This document shows, one piece after another, positions 1-11,750 of a stretch of DNA of 64,000 nt. The position numbers and the translations under genes are program-made. The notes beneath the pieces are model-generated. The model was not told the origin of the DNA. It saw only the letters and a list, made by a program, of their open reading frames with translations, and searched no databases. Every line of letters begins with the position of its first letter. The first letter of the stretch is position 1. Where the stretch lies: positions 23,580,685 through 23,644,684 of the forward strand of contig CP141140.1 of the NCBI GenBank assembly GCA_035235625.1. Reading direction: 5' to 3'. This DNA is from Saururus chinensis. Taxonomy: Eukaryota > Streptophyta > Magnoliopsida > Piperales > Saururaceae.

Positions 1-692
1 GTGGCATTTTGAGGCCAATTATATTCAACTTTATGGTGGAATATAGAGCCATTATCACATTCAATGTCTAAATGACTAGGGAAATCAAAACTCAGAGGGA
101 TTTCAACGCACAACCTTGCATATGCCAGCCTTTATCTGTCTAGCGTAGGATGATCTCTATGAAAGGAGACGCCCAACATACTTGCAAGTATCCCTACCTT
201 TGACCAGTATTGAATCGGGAGATGATGAAGTCTTACCCAAATAGGAACAGTCTTGGTAATGTCACGAATAGGCATTACAAAAGGTTGTCCTCCAATCATC
301 CAAATCGCTAAGTTCAGCGTATGTTCACAATCTTGTTCATTTGGAAATTTGAAGAGGAAGAAATCATCAGCCATAGAATGCATCTCTTAGAAGAGTTTCC
401 AAATCTTCGATAAGACATTCTTCAAGCAGACAAAATACAGTCTTTTGCCATGAACATAGCCAAGCGAATTTTGCCACCACAAAGCCTCACTCCAAATGAT
501 CACGAGGGATTTTGATAGATACCTTGAAGAGTAAATCTGGATAATGGGGAAGAGAAAGGAGGAAGAAGAATTGGAAGTAGTAGGAAAAAGATTCCTCCAA
601 TTCAATCTAGAAGAAGAAGTCGACATGGTGAAGAAGTCGACATGGTTCCGGTGACCTATTTGGTTGAAACACATAGAAAACTGCTCGTCCAT
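1..692 (-). pseudogene. DUF4283 / CCHC-type retroelement protein fragment, broken
   Basis: Read on the minus strand, 692 to 1 encodes a plant DUF4283-type domain, usually found in LINE-associated ORFs and related zinc-knuckle proteins. Visible pieces are VHGKRLYFVCLKNVLSKIWK, then DDFFLFKF, then IWVRLHHLPIQYWSK, which matches the family core (variants of PVWVRLHNLPLHYWS). A further stretch, AYARLCVEIPLSFDFPS, lies near 60-130. The coding is broken by an in-frame stop at 387-389 and a frame change near 130. No reverse transcriptase is seen, so this is either a fragment cut by the window edge or a decayed LINE 5' part. Family assignment is from motif recall. Confidence 0.65.
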
Positions 693-803
693 CCTGTGAT
701 AATGTTGTCGGTCACCTATAACATGGTCCCATATTGTGGGTCAAACATTGTGGGCCTCACATGTTGTAGTTCCCGTATGTGTATGGGTTTATCATGTTGT
801 GGC

Positions 804-1805
804 TAGGGCTGTCAATGGGTAACCTATTTACCCCTCTCACCTGCTTGCTCAATCCGAAATTTGTAAGCGGGTAATTAATAAATAGGTAATGGGTAAAATA
901 AGTAGATAATTTTACCCGCTATTTATTATGCGGGTAGGGTATAGGTAACCCCTTATCCATACCCATTACCCATTATTCATTACCTAAATCATATATAAAG
1001 ACATAGTTGCATATATTACTCAATGAGAATGTCTTACATATGAAATATTTTATACTTTTATTGTGATACATTGGATAGGCTTTTAAGAAATATATATAAA
1101 TTTATAATACAAACTTATGATAAAGAAAATAGAAGAGAACATGGTTAATCTTTTGTGTCTTCTAACATTATGCTTGATGCATAAAGTGTATATCTGGAGG
1201 AGTAAATATAAGTTTTATCCTCAATGAATCGTAGTATGAAAGTGAAGGATAAGTGAGGGAATTTTGTGTTGAGTAAGGAGTGAGAATTTTATTTTTAATT
1301 TTTGATGTCATGTTTTTTGGTTTTGATAAGTACTCAATTTTTACTTTGTTATAGTTGATCACAAGAGTAAGGTTTATATATATAACAAGATTAGTCTTGT
1401 ATTTTGTAGTATTTTGGTATGATGATTGATGGACTTTGGAGTAATAAAAATTACTTTAAAGTATTTATATATATATAAGGTGTCATATTCTTATTATATT
1501 ATTTTTTTGTATGAACTGTGTGGTTTGTGTATGCAATATTGCTTATATCTTTATTTGATTGAACTTGTGATATATTAGATAAGCTTTTAAAAAATATAAA
1601 TAATTTATAATAATTTATTTTATATTATTTATTATTTATTGGTCATTTACCCGTTACCTACCCATTTATCCAATGGGTAATAGGTAATGAATGAGAAAAT
1701 AAGTAATGAGTAGGATATAGGTAAAATTTTTGAAAGTAGGTATAGATATGGGTTAAATTTTTAGAAGTAGGTATGGATGTGGTAAAGTCTTACCCGACAC
1801 CCCTA
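804..1805. mobile_element. Non-autonomous hAT-type element (about 1.0 kb)
   Basis: The element begins TAGGGCTGTCAATGGG and ends GACACCCCTA, so its termini are inverted (TAGGGCTGTC against TAGGGGTGTC). It is flanked by an identical 8-bp duplication GTTGTGGC at 796-803 and 1806-1813, the length typical of hAT transposons. The interior is AT-rich with many short GGGTAATGGGTAAT and complementary TTACCCATTACC motifs near both ends, so it can fold back on itself. No transposase reading frame is present. Confidence 0.85.
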
Positions 1806-1813
1806 GTTGTGGC

Positions 1814-2900
1814 CAATGAGTCCACGATGTTATAAATCTAGCAACTATTATGTGGACCCACCATGCGTTCCCGGTATGCTGTGAACCTACCATGTGGGAC
1901 CTTCTCATCGTCTCTTATGTTATAAGGCTTAAGTTATTTCTATTTTCACTAGAAATAGAAGGGTATTATTAAATTTTAATGTCTCAATTGGTATAGGAGA
2001 TAGAAAATTTTAAAATATAGATATATTAGATATAATAAAAAAATATTGGGTATAATAAAAATAAAATTTTCAAAGTAAAGTATTTTAGATATTTTTGCTT
2101 TTATATGCTTGTTATCCCACATTACACACCCAAAATAGCAAAGTAGTGGGCACAAAATTAAGATCGAACGTGTCTTGATCTGAAGGTGTATGATATTCAC
2201 TACTGACTGTATTATACATTCTTGTAGAGTCCGTCATAATTGACCACTTGTATGTTCAATGCTCCAAAAGTGAATCATGTCCCTCAACATCTTTCTTGTT
2301 TTTGCTTTTTATTAAAAAAAACCTGCGACAATGTTTTCTTGACCAATTTTTTATATAATTGAACATGGTACATAAGAGGACTGCACATTGATGACAAGTT
2401 TCCCTCTATACACTATGTTCAAAGCTCTATATGGGCTGGTAATACGGCTCTATTTACAAAGTCTAGTCAAGGTAGACGCGTCCAAAAAACTCAACTTAGT
2501 GCCTAGGGGCGTTAGGCGCAGAATCATACCCATTTCTACGAGGAAAAGATATAGAATAAATAATACTTTATCTGTCTTAAATTAACAGCTCTATCTAAGA
2601 GGATGTATAGTTAGAATTGTAGGTTGAGTGAGCTGTAGTTCCCTGACCATCATCCGATCATGGCATGTCAGGGAGCCAAAGGTGCAGCGAGCCGTAGCTC
2701 TAGCTAGTTTTTTCTTTTAGGTTTTCAAAATAAACTTTAGTTTATTTTAAAAAGTTCAAAAGAGTTATTAATATAAGACGGAGATAGTAGTATTAATTTA
2801 TCACCTAATAGATTAAGGTATTGGGAAATAACTGCTATTTAGTACCCCTTCGCTGGAATAATTTCTTGTTACAAATACCGGCACTAATCTTCTTACATGA
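1814..2900. other. Intergenic, no supported gene
   Basis: This is AT-rich sequence. Reading frames here are short, have skewed composition and match nothing I recognise. 1814-1930 continues a flank with repeated ATGTTGTGG/CCATGTGG-like words on both sides of the hAT insertion. Confidence 0.5.
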
Positions 2901-2909
2901 GAAATTGAG

Positions 2910-2915
2910 TTTATT
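2910..2915 (-). promoter_or_regulatory. Candidate polyadenylation signal of LOR gene 1
   Basis: The minus strand reads AATAAA here, about 73 bp downstream of the LOR gene 1 stop codon, a normal distance for a near-upstream polyadenylation signal. It is only a six-base match. Confidence 0.4.
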
Positions 2916-2987
2916 GTCATAGGTAAATGAAACACAAACAGTACATTGATCATTTAACGTTTGAGCTCATTGTAGAAACATCCCAAG

Positions 2988-3812
2988 TCAAGAGGAGCTG
3001 TCACAATGATCACCACCACCGCCAGAGGAATCGTAGTTGCTATAAACAATAGTATTGGTTGAACTTGTGCTCACCATCTCCCTGTGGATTAGGATCAAAG
3101 CTATAATGAAGGCGTAGTCTGTTCCAGGATGAACCCTAATCTTGTAATCGTCCTTCTTAGAATCTTCACCCCACGAAAAGTTCTCGTTGATCTGGAACAT
3201 GTATTACATACCGTCAAGTGTGATCAGCCATAATAACCGAACAATAATGCTTGCAACATTAAGAGCAAATTTTGGAAACAACAAATTTTATTTTACTAGA
3301 AACCCTTACATCTGCAATGATGGTATCCCCCTTGTACACCATGGGCGGGCTGCCCACAACATCGTAATCTCTTTCCTTCTTATTTTTATCAGAACCCATG
3401 AACACATTGCAGATATTTGTGTCCTCCTGCTTTTTGACCCTAAAGAGTATGTCAATCTCTTTGGTGCTGCCTCCAGTGAATCCCGTCCACATATGAGTAA
3501 GCGTAAACACCTTGACAGAAAGAAAATCAACAGATCATTTTAGAGAGAGTAGAGCTCTATATATTCTTATAGATAGATCATCACCTTGCTACGAAGGGTG
3601 GCAACTGGGGTGTCAGTATCGTCAAGAATGACAAGGCCATGGTGCAGCAAGATTGAGTCGCCTCCCGCAACTCGTAGCAGCTGATTTGCATCTTCATCAA
3701 AGACTTTGAAGATGGAGCTTGCAAGGAACCCCTTCTCGGGCTTCATTATCAAATGCATGGGGTGAGGCATGCAGAATCTCTTATTAAACACAGGGTCTCG
3801 GGAGGCCTGCAT
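2988..3812 (-). CDS. LURP-one-related (LOR) protein, gene 1, three exons
   Basis: The product is a small protein of the LOR family (Tubby C-terminal-like beta-barrel fold). Arabidopsis LURP1 members are linked to basal defence, but most members have no known biochemical role. I join exon 1 3812-3585, exon 2 3510-3310 and exon 3 3191-2988, with GT donors (3584-3583, 3309-3308) and AG acceptors at 3512-3511 and 3193-3192. Both introns are phase 0. The product is 210 residues, the usual length. Family marks are MHLIMKPEKGFL, FKVFDEDANQLLRV, HHGLVILDDTDTPVATLRSK, ILFRVKKQEDTNICNVFMGS and a C-terminal hydrophobic helix (DYAFIIALILI). No stop or frameshift interrupts it. The start is the first in-frame ATG; an upstream non-coding exon cannot be excluded. 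A paralogue lies 45 kb away on the same strand. Confidence 0.88.
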
Positions 3813-3929
3813 TTCGATCTATGGCAGAAACAGTAGATGGAATCTAAAGTTCTCAAGCGTAGAAACTTTGAGAGAAGGAATAGGAAAGCTGACTTATAGA
3901 ACCTTTTTCAGCGAGAGATAGTGAGAAAT

Positions 3930-4740
3930 GACCGGAGCTTCCCATCATTTAAACCCAATACTCCCATGTCCTTCACCATGAGTGTGTACCACTAAATTCA
4001 ATGGCGCAAAAGCACAGTTGCAGAGTCACTGCCAAGGGACCGCCACTTACTTCACTATTGCTTTGATGGCAACAGACAAATTTTTTGGAGCGATCACTCC
4101 GCGGGGGACCTCACTGGACGGAATATTTTGTATGATGATCATGGTCCATGATGCGAAAGAGCACTTTCAGATTAATGGGGACGACACATATGTGTTAATA
4201 GGAATAGAACAAGGATATTCTTTTACGGTTCAACAGACAATTCAAATATGTGACGTTCAGCTGACTGTGGCTAACGATAGTTTCGGCATTGGCAAATATC
4301 AGTGAGCCTGCTAGTCTCCTGGATGGAGAGAATAATTTCAAGGCATGCAAGCCTCACTGCCTTTGTTGTCCATTTCATCCATTAGGTTCATCTTTCAGTC
4401 AATGTCGATGTGGCTCGCAATGGATCTTATGAAATGAAAGGTTAGCATTGATGGACGTTACGGGGGCCATGTCTATGTGTTAGGCATAGTAATATTTCCA
4501 CAAGAAAAATACTCATAAAAATTTACACAAGAGTTTTAACAAATAGTCCCCACACAAAGTTCACATGGGCTCACTTCTCTAGACCAATCAAAACTCATGT
4601 ATGAGTTGTTGATGTGGATTTTTTATGTTGAAATATCATTTTCCATGTATTACAGATATTCCTTGTGTTTTGTTTTTTCACATTTTTAATGTTTGCAATT
4701 AACTTCTTTTAGTTTTACTAGCAAGAAATGCATTATGCTT
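3930..4740. repeat. Segmental duplication, copy 1 (LOR 5' flank)
   Basis: This stretch upstream of LOR gene 1 recurs in the same orientation at 20355-21100. Shared words include CAATTCAAATATGTGACGTT, GGCAAATATCAGTG and CCTCACTGCCTTTGTTGTCC. The plus-strand frame at 3982-4305 is open here but broken by indels in the other copy, so I do not call it a gene. It probably includes the LOR promoter. Confidence 0.7.
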
Positions 4741-6159
4741 ATATAATGCATATAAATATATTAAATAATATAATATAAATTAAATTCAAATATGTATTGA
4801 AGAAAGGACTCCGTTGCATATTATAGTTGTAATGCATGCTTTTAGGATCATAATGACTGTAAATTATAAACAAAAACTTTGTATTGACTCAAATATATGC
4901 ATAGTAGATAATTGTGAGTTTAAATCTGATAGGTTAAATATTATGTTATTAGTTGGCAAAAATAGTAGTGTTAAATTGTAGAGCATGCTATTTATATTAG
5001 AACTAATTTGGTGTCAGGACTCACTTGATAGATTTTTTTGGGACATTTATAAGGGCGTCAAAAATATGTGAATGCGAACAAGTATAATATATGCAAAAAT
5101 TTAAAAATTTATTATTAAAAAATATATTATATAAGTGAGGCCCACATAAAAATTCAAGAAAACATAATAAAGTGGGATCTCATTTGATAGAGCTCGTCAA
5201 GAGCTTTCTAGCAATACTAGCTATGAACACATGAATCTGAATTTGGGAGTGTAAGATAACATTATAAAGTTCAAATCAATTTACCCTAAAAAATAGGGTC
5301 CATACCATAATATCCTTAAGTTAACAAGTGACTAAGACATCTAAAAGAGTCTAAATAAATAATTATTCTAAAATATCCTCAAATTGCATATTAATTTAAA
5401 CTTATATTAAAGAGTATAAGAATATAAAATATAAGTAAAATAAAAATTAAGTGTTAAAATTATAGGTAAAGTAGTCCAAAAATGAAAATTCTATAGCCAT
5501 ATAATTTGCTTCGTATAATAGTATGATGTCATGTAATTAAATAATTGAAAAAACTTGTGTTAGTTCCGTCGAATCCCCCTTTTGTGATGGATATTGATAT
5601 TTTTTTATTACCTTAAAGTCTAAATATTTTGTACTCTCATACATAATTACCATTATTTTGTTTTCCTATTCCTTATTTCTCCACCTTTTCCTCCCTCCAC
5701 CATCTCCACCTCCATCATAGTTGTCATTGCCCTTGCCTTCCAGTCACTGCTTGTACCTAGAAATTCTTTTTTGTTTGTTGTCTTCTCGTTGCCTTCGTCG
5801 ACAGTTTGTTCACCACCTACACGCACATTCTACTTGCTACCTTCAACATGTGGCTAGATTTGGCCCACTTCATCTCCGTGGAGCCAAATCTAGGCACCTC
5901 CTCCTCCTTAGAGACTTGGCCTTGCTAGGCTTAGTCATGGTCATACCTCAACCTCTGGTTGCCATTTCTAGCAAACAGATAGTAGTGGCCAACTACTTAG
6001 GCGCATTGGCTAGTTGCCTCACTATGGAGGCCAACTACCTAACAATAGTCAATAGCCATGTCATCTATTGGTCAAAAAATATTTTGCCTAACAACTTTGT
6101 TGTCATGGCCAAAAAGGGACAAATCCATTTGCAATTTGAGCTCATGCTACAACAAAAAT
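4741..6159. other. Intergenic, no supported gene
   Basis: AT-rich DNA with a CT-rich patch near 5640-5720. A plus-strand frame at 5721-6161 (146 codons) has no family resemblance and is probably chance. 6148-6162 reads CTACAACAAAAATAA, similar to the start of the fold-back element at 11407, so a transposon terminus may lie here. Confidence 0.4.
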
Positions 6160-6794
6160 AAGCTTTTGCAACAAATATTTTTGCAACGTAGATAATTAGC
6201 GACAAAAAGCTAGATAGTAGCACCGATCAAGCAAGTTATCAAGTTTTAGAGTAGGAAAATGAAAGTTAACATTAATCTTGTTAATAGCACATCTATCTAC
6301 GTACATATGCTAACTATCATCCATTTTAGGAGTAAGCAAGGCTAGTATATCACATGAACTCAAACTCACTTTGATGTGTCCTTTACTTACCAACTCATGA
6401 ACATGTTTCTAAAGCTCTTCATGCTCTACAGGATTCATCTGATAATGTGGATGATTCGGGAAGTTAGATCTTGACATCAAATTAATTTGGTGTTGGATAT
6501 CCCCACAGGATGGCAAACCACTGGGAAGGATTCTTGAAATACATCATGAAACTCCTCACTAAAGGTTGACTCTTTACAAGAATTCCCCACCTTCACTAAC
6601 CTCCTTCAACACCAAAACAAACACAAAATCCTCCTATTTCACCTCCTTAGTAAAATAATTCCTAGATAAAGATCAACTCATTGTTGTTTTGGGGTTTAAC
6701 CACACAATCTTTATAAGAAATAAGAACAATGCTAGTGCTATTCCATACAAACTATAAGTATTTTTGTGACTATCATGTATGACATTCATCCATA
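6160..6794 (-). pseudogene. Ty3/gypsy reverse transcriptase remnant, 5' part
   Basis: Minus-strand translation in shifting frames gives the segment before and at the start of a gypsy RT: PSGLPSCGDIQHQI, then FPNHPHYQMNPVEHEEL, then VHELVSKGHIKVSLSSC, then ALLTPKMDD, YVDRCAINKI and LDNLLD. These match the conserved run ending in the family's VDSRAINKITV and FPIPRLDDML boxes. Stops and frame changes are frequent, so it is not functional. It joins the protease remnant at 10232 across the solo LTR inserted at 6800. Confidence 0.75.
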
Positions 6795-6799
6795 GTAAC

Positions 6800-9700
6800 T
6801 GTCACGCCTCGGCGATGCCCGACCCAAGCCGAACCTGGTCCAAGGGCTGGTAAAGCGCGCGGGGGCGACAAGGGGAAAATTGAGAAATGGTTTAGCGGAA
6901 GACCTAACCCTAACTACGGGCGACTTAACAGAATTATGGAGTACGCACATTCCTTCGAGCAAGAGCAAACAAGAAGAAAAGAAAGGAAGTTGCTTAATAC
7001 AAAGTGAACAACTAGTCTCAAACCCACATGCTTAGTCAACTATAGCCCACATTGACTCAAAATATGTCTTAAGCAACACAACTGTATAAAGTAGCATAAA
7101 AATCCAACAGAGAGCCCTACACAAAGGTTCTAAACATAAAGCATAAACAAAGAAAAATAAGTCACACAAGAATCTCCACGATCACATCCAAGTCATCTCC
7201 GACCTTTCCTCAAAGAGAAGATCCTGTCCGTCTGCGTGTTGCACCACGCAGCCCCAAAGCAAAAACAGAAGAAAAAGGGGTGAGTTTAACAAACTCAGTA
7301 ATGGTTTTTAATATAACTATCATCATCGAAAATACAATAGCATAACAATAAACTCATTCAGATTAAGATTGACAAGGTGCATCATTTTCTGATTACTCAT
7401 ACACATCACCTAAACCTGCATCATAGTGCATGATCCACAGTGTCATTCACATCATAACAACCTGCATTAATGTATCTCTAACATACATATTCCATCATGC
7501 ATCACATCATAACAACCTACATGAATGTATCTCTAACATACATATCCCATCATGCATCACATCATATCAACCTGCATGAATGTATCTCTAACATACATAT
7601 TGCATCATGCATCACATCATAACAACCTGCATGAATGTATCTCTAACATATATATTCCATCATAGATTACATCATAACAACCTGCATGAATGTATCTCTA
7701 ACATACATATTCCATCATACATCACATCATAACAACCTCCATCAAGGAGTAATCACAATTTAGTGTCACACGGACGGGAACACAGACAAGGCCACGAAGG
7801 CGTGTCATGGTCCACAATTCTACACAAGAATTCAATAAAATTCAAGGTTGTCAATCCCTAAAACTGCTCGCCCTGGATGATCCTGGCCGAGGATGTACCA
7901 TTCTCACACAGAGAATCTAGAGCAGGGGTGTTCTCCAAGGGACATCTCTTGCGGAGGGGAGAGCCCGAGTTCCCACACAGAGAACCTTGGAACACGTAGT
8001 AGCGGGTGCACACGGCATACCACACTGGATTTTCAGGGTCCAGATGACACTCATAATAACAATCTCACATCTGTAAGACAAGTACACAACTCATCCCCAC
8101 ATAATTCCATTTCTCTAGACTCAACCTAGGGAGTGCATTTGTTCCACACAGGAACTCAAATCAAAACATGTCCTTTTGGACCAATCAAGTTTCGATTAAT
8201 CTACGACCGATCAATCCGGCACACAATTTTCACATTGCATCCAATCAGTCAAATTCGATTAACCTCGATAAAGCCTTAATTGAAAATCCATTTTTATGAT
8301 GTATGCAGCATGGTACATACATGAGCAAGACATACATGAATCCTAATTCATGATAAGTACTCTCATCAGCCCCTAATACATCATTCAAAATTATAATATC
8401 AAGCTTCAACATCATCATAAATCCCCACATGTGTGTGTACCTAGTAGAAGCACTTCACTCAATGCATTTCAGCATTCTTAAAATTAACTCACTACCACAC
8501 TACACATGTGAATTAACATCTAATTATGAATTCCAGCGGAAATCAGAGAAGAAGAATCATTAAAATCATAACTCAAATCAAAGCTCAACCACAAAGGCTA
8601 AACACATATAAGATCATTTACTTCATCTTTAAGTCATGACATTTACTAACATCCACACATCCATTAACCACATCATATCATGACAAATCAATCCATTAGT
8701 AGGCTGTAGTTCTACTGAAAATATATTTAACCATAGAGAATCGATCATTCATAACTTCAAGATGACAATTTCAACATCATACCACAACTCATAAGTCATT
8801 CCACAAATCTCTAAATGTATACCTCAACTTCATAACCTCAATAGTATGCCTTTCCAGTAGCATAATATAGCTCAAAACACTCCACATTTATATGAAATTC
8901 GCAAGTCAAAGTAGAATTATCGAAATAAACATCATGTGAATAACATAAAATTCTACTGTGTAGCCGTTTGAACGCCCAGAAAGGCCTTTCGATAGGTTAA
9001 ACAGAAAAATTTTGAAGTTACAGTTTTGCCGTTCGAATGCCCAACAGGGCCGTTCGATCAGCTAAACTGGAAGTCTATTGATCTGATAGTGTTGCCGTTC
9101 GAACGCTCAGAAGTGTCATTTGAACGCCAACAAGGCAGAAACAACCTTCTTCTTCTTTTTGAATTTTCAAACCGAAACTCTATTGACAACACTCCAAATC
9201 ACCATCTAACAACCTAAATGCCATTAAAAGTCCACCATGACTTCCAAAATGCTAAACCACATCATAATAAGATAAAACCCTATAAAATCGGGATTAAAGA
9301 TTACCATTTTCTAATCATGTCATTAGAACACTAAATCAAGTAACTCCATTCAAAATAAACCTCAAAATCAAGAGTTTTACTATAAACAAACTAAAATTTT
9401 AAAAGTCCATTACCTTATCCCTTGATTAGGCTTGGATTTGATGGTCACTCTTCTTGAAAACCTTACAAAGACATAGAGTTTGAATTAAACTCCAGTAAAA
9501 CCGATTTAACAAAGAAAAACCTAATTAAAAACTTAGATCTAGGGCTTGTTGAACATGAAAATCGGATTTTGAGAGCTAAGGTTTGTAGTAAAAATGAAAA
9601 TCAGTAGTTTTGATGATTAAAAATGAATTGAAATAAAATGAAAATGGTAGATTTAGAAAGGATTAAGAGGAAAGCTAGGATTTAGTGCTTAATTAGAATG

Positions 9701-10226
9701 GGCTTACCTTAAACACCTTCTAATCTGAGCCTAATTGAGGATTACGCCTGACCTCTCCTCTTCAGCCTATTCCCAAAATGGGAATGGCTTAGGTTTGGTC
9801 TTTTATAGTAAGCTTTGGGGTGTGTATGGGTAAGTTGTGGGGTGTAAATAGAAAAATAGGCTAAAAATGAGCATTTTACAAATTTGAGCACTAATTAAAT
9901 CTGAGAAAATTCTAAATTTTTTTGTATAAGCTTAAGTTGATGTCTGGGTTCATTTGACACAAAAACTAAAATTCGGCGGTGGGGTCCATAGGGGTCCCGC
10001 CAAAACCCTAATTTTCAGAAAAATAGTAAAAATTCTAAAAAATCCCAAAAATTCACATTTGATTCAAAATCACTTAAAACCACTAATCTTAAAGTTGATT
10101 TTAATTAAAATCATTATAAACACCATTTATCTTTGAAACCACCTAATAAATCAGAAAATGCGTTAACCTCACGATAACTGACAATTAAAAGAAAACAAAA
10201 ACTGGTTTAGAGATGAGAGTCCAACA
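6800..10226 (-). mobile_element. Solo LTR (3.4 kb), Ty3/gypsy type, family B-like
   Basis: The sequence begins TGTCACGCC and ends GTCCAACA, and is flanked by GTAAC at 6795-6799 and 10227-10231, a 5-bp target duplication. It separates the protease and RT parts of an older gypsy element, which confirms it as an insertion. Its layout matches the family-B LTRs at 45336-48544 and 58962-60544: a GGGGTGAGTTTAAC-like motif, a 55-58 bp minisatellite and a cluster of GCCGTTCGAACGCC-like words. By that comparison it lies on the minus strand. No internal coding region remains, as expected after LTR-LTR recombination. Confidence 0.88.
7440..7740. repeat. Minisatellite inside the solo LTR, about five 55-58 bp units
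   Basis: Units carry ACATCATAACAACCTGCATG and AATGTATCTCTAACATACAT, repeated five times with small differences. The reverse complement resembles repeats in the family-B LTRs (GTGTGGTAGAGACACTTCTC at 47530-47780 and its complement near 59440-59560). Confidence 0.85.
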
Positions 10227-10231
10227 GTAAC

Positions 10232-10620
10232 AACTTTCCATTATATTTTATTAGAAACTTGTACCTCACTTCACATTTTTAGCCAAGAAAGCTTGTATGG
10301 AAGTGGATGGGGTATAATGCTCTATTGAAGTATTTAAATATCCTCTTCAACTACCATATTGTCACAACTACTCGAATCAATCACAAGTGGACATACTTTG
10401 CTTCCAATAGTACATGTGGTATAGAATATATTATTTTTCAACCAACGGCCACTCTTTGGAAACCAGGCAAAGGCAACCTGTCACCAAAGCTTTCACATGG
10501 TCACCTTCCACAATCTCTTCATCTTGTTCATCCTCTATATTTACAAGGTTAGTGTAATCCAAATCAATATCATTAGAATCATTATTCGCATCACGTTCAG
10601 TAAATAACCCTTAAGCTTTT
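10232..10620 (-). pseudogene. Ty3/gypsy aspartic protease remnant
   Basis: The minus-strand translation contains NIFYTTCTIGSKVCPLVIDS, then SCDNMVVEE and PHPLPYKLSWLK. This is the retropepsin region of plant gypsy elements: DSxS in place of the catalytic D-S/T-G, followed by the HPHPYKLxWL box. Stops interrupt it. It sits between the gag remnant and the inserted solo LTR, in the correct order for a minus-strand element. Confidence 0.75.
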
Positions 10621-10649
10621 TGGTTATTTCAATGACAATCCTCTACTCT

Positions 10650-11400
10650 ATGACCCATTTCTCTGTAAAAGTACTTTGGTCTAGAGCTAGTAATGGCTTT
10701 GGGGTGTTTTGAGTGCCATGTGGTGCAACTTTAAAAGTGAACTACACATGATCAAAATTGGTGGCGGTCATCATGGCTAGAGAGCTGTCTACAGTCATCC
10801 CAAATTAGCAGCAAATGGGCCTTTGCTTCTTCTCTAAATAAAGCAATCTAGAATGTGCTTTCAACAAAGAGAATGTATGAAACAAATTCAGGGTCACTAA
10901 GATTTTGATGTATGCCTCCAATATAACGAGACATAAGATGTTCCTCTAATTTTTACAAATCGTTTTGGTGTGTCAATTAAAAAAATTCTTTATTCTTGTA
11001 CCATCTTTGATCCTTGTTATAAATCCTAGAAACACTGATACATCATGTGGTAAAGTTATATGGTAGAAAGGCTTGCCGCATATGTTTCTTCAACTTTTCC
11101 CACTCAAAAATCTTCCATTTTCCTTAGTGCACAAGCATATGTAACTTAATGTGCTACCACCATCCGGTTGCATGATCTCAAGAGTGAGTTGCCCCTAAGC
11201 GAACACATTTATCCTCCAAGCCCTCCTTAAAATAGAAAATGTCCTCTAACATGACAATTTAATCTAGGATCTTGTTGGGTTGAATCCTTCAATGAAATTC
11301 AAGGATGTCAATTTTCAAACCTGCCTCCTACTACCAATTCACCATCTTCTCGTGTCTCAATGGTGTGCATGCTTTTGGCCTCCTTAGTGCCTGTAGTAGA
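10650..11400 (-). pseudogene. Ty3/gypsy gag remnant
   Basis: Minus-strand translation in broken frames follows a plant retrotransposon gag: FIEGFNPT, then a segment around GGSTLSYICLCTKENGR, then KPFYHITLPHDVS, then TRIKDGTRIKNFF, then LEAYIKIL and YLEKKQRPI. The matching family layout is F-G-LNPDEFLDWL, WWQQLK, LRQRFLPYNY, LRQGTRSVEEY and RYIGGL. Many stops are present. The gag start is lost at the junction with the fold-back element near 11405. Confidence 0.7.
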
Positions 11401-11660
11401 AATCATTACTACAACAAATAGTACTCTTGGTGAAGCTTTTCAGCATCGCTAATAATAGTATAAGCATCACTAAATGCATTAATAAAACTCAAATCACTAT
11501 TATTCATTAGCGATGATTAACACAAAGTGTCACTAATAGTGTGACATTAGCGACGTTTATTGATGCGTCACTAATTATTTTACTTTACGATGCATAATAA
11601 AGCGTAGCTAATAGTAAATTATTAGTGATGGATAATTATAAGTGTCATTTATTTTTTTAA

Positions 11661-11750
11661 ATATTTTTAATATTAGTGACATTTAGTAAAGAGTCGCTAA
11701 TAACTAATTATTAGCGACTCTTTACTAAATGTCACTAATATTAAAAATAT
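11661..11750. repeat. Perfect 42-bp hairpin
   Basis: Arms 11661-11702 and 11709-11750 are exact reverse complements, separated by six bases. Each arm holds AGTAAAGAGTCGCTAATA or its complement. As RNA it would form a 42-bp stem without mismatches. Confidence 0.9.

Noticed and set aside
3982..4305. 107-codon plus-strand frame beside LOR gene 1
   Set aside because: The duplicate at 20355-21100 has indels that break this frame, so it is not conserved as protein; it probably covers the LOR promoter.
5721..6161. 146-codon plus-strand frame
   Set aside because: Codon content looks random, no family resemblance, and it runs into a possible transposon end at 6148.
7440..7740. CRISPR-like spaced repeats
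   Set aside because: Units are contiguous and diverged, lie in a plant LTR, and there are no unique spacers or cas genes.
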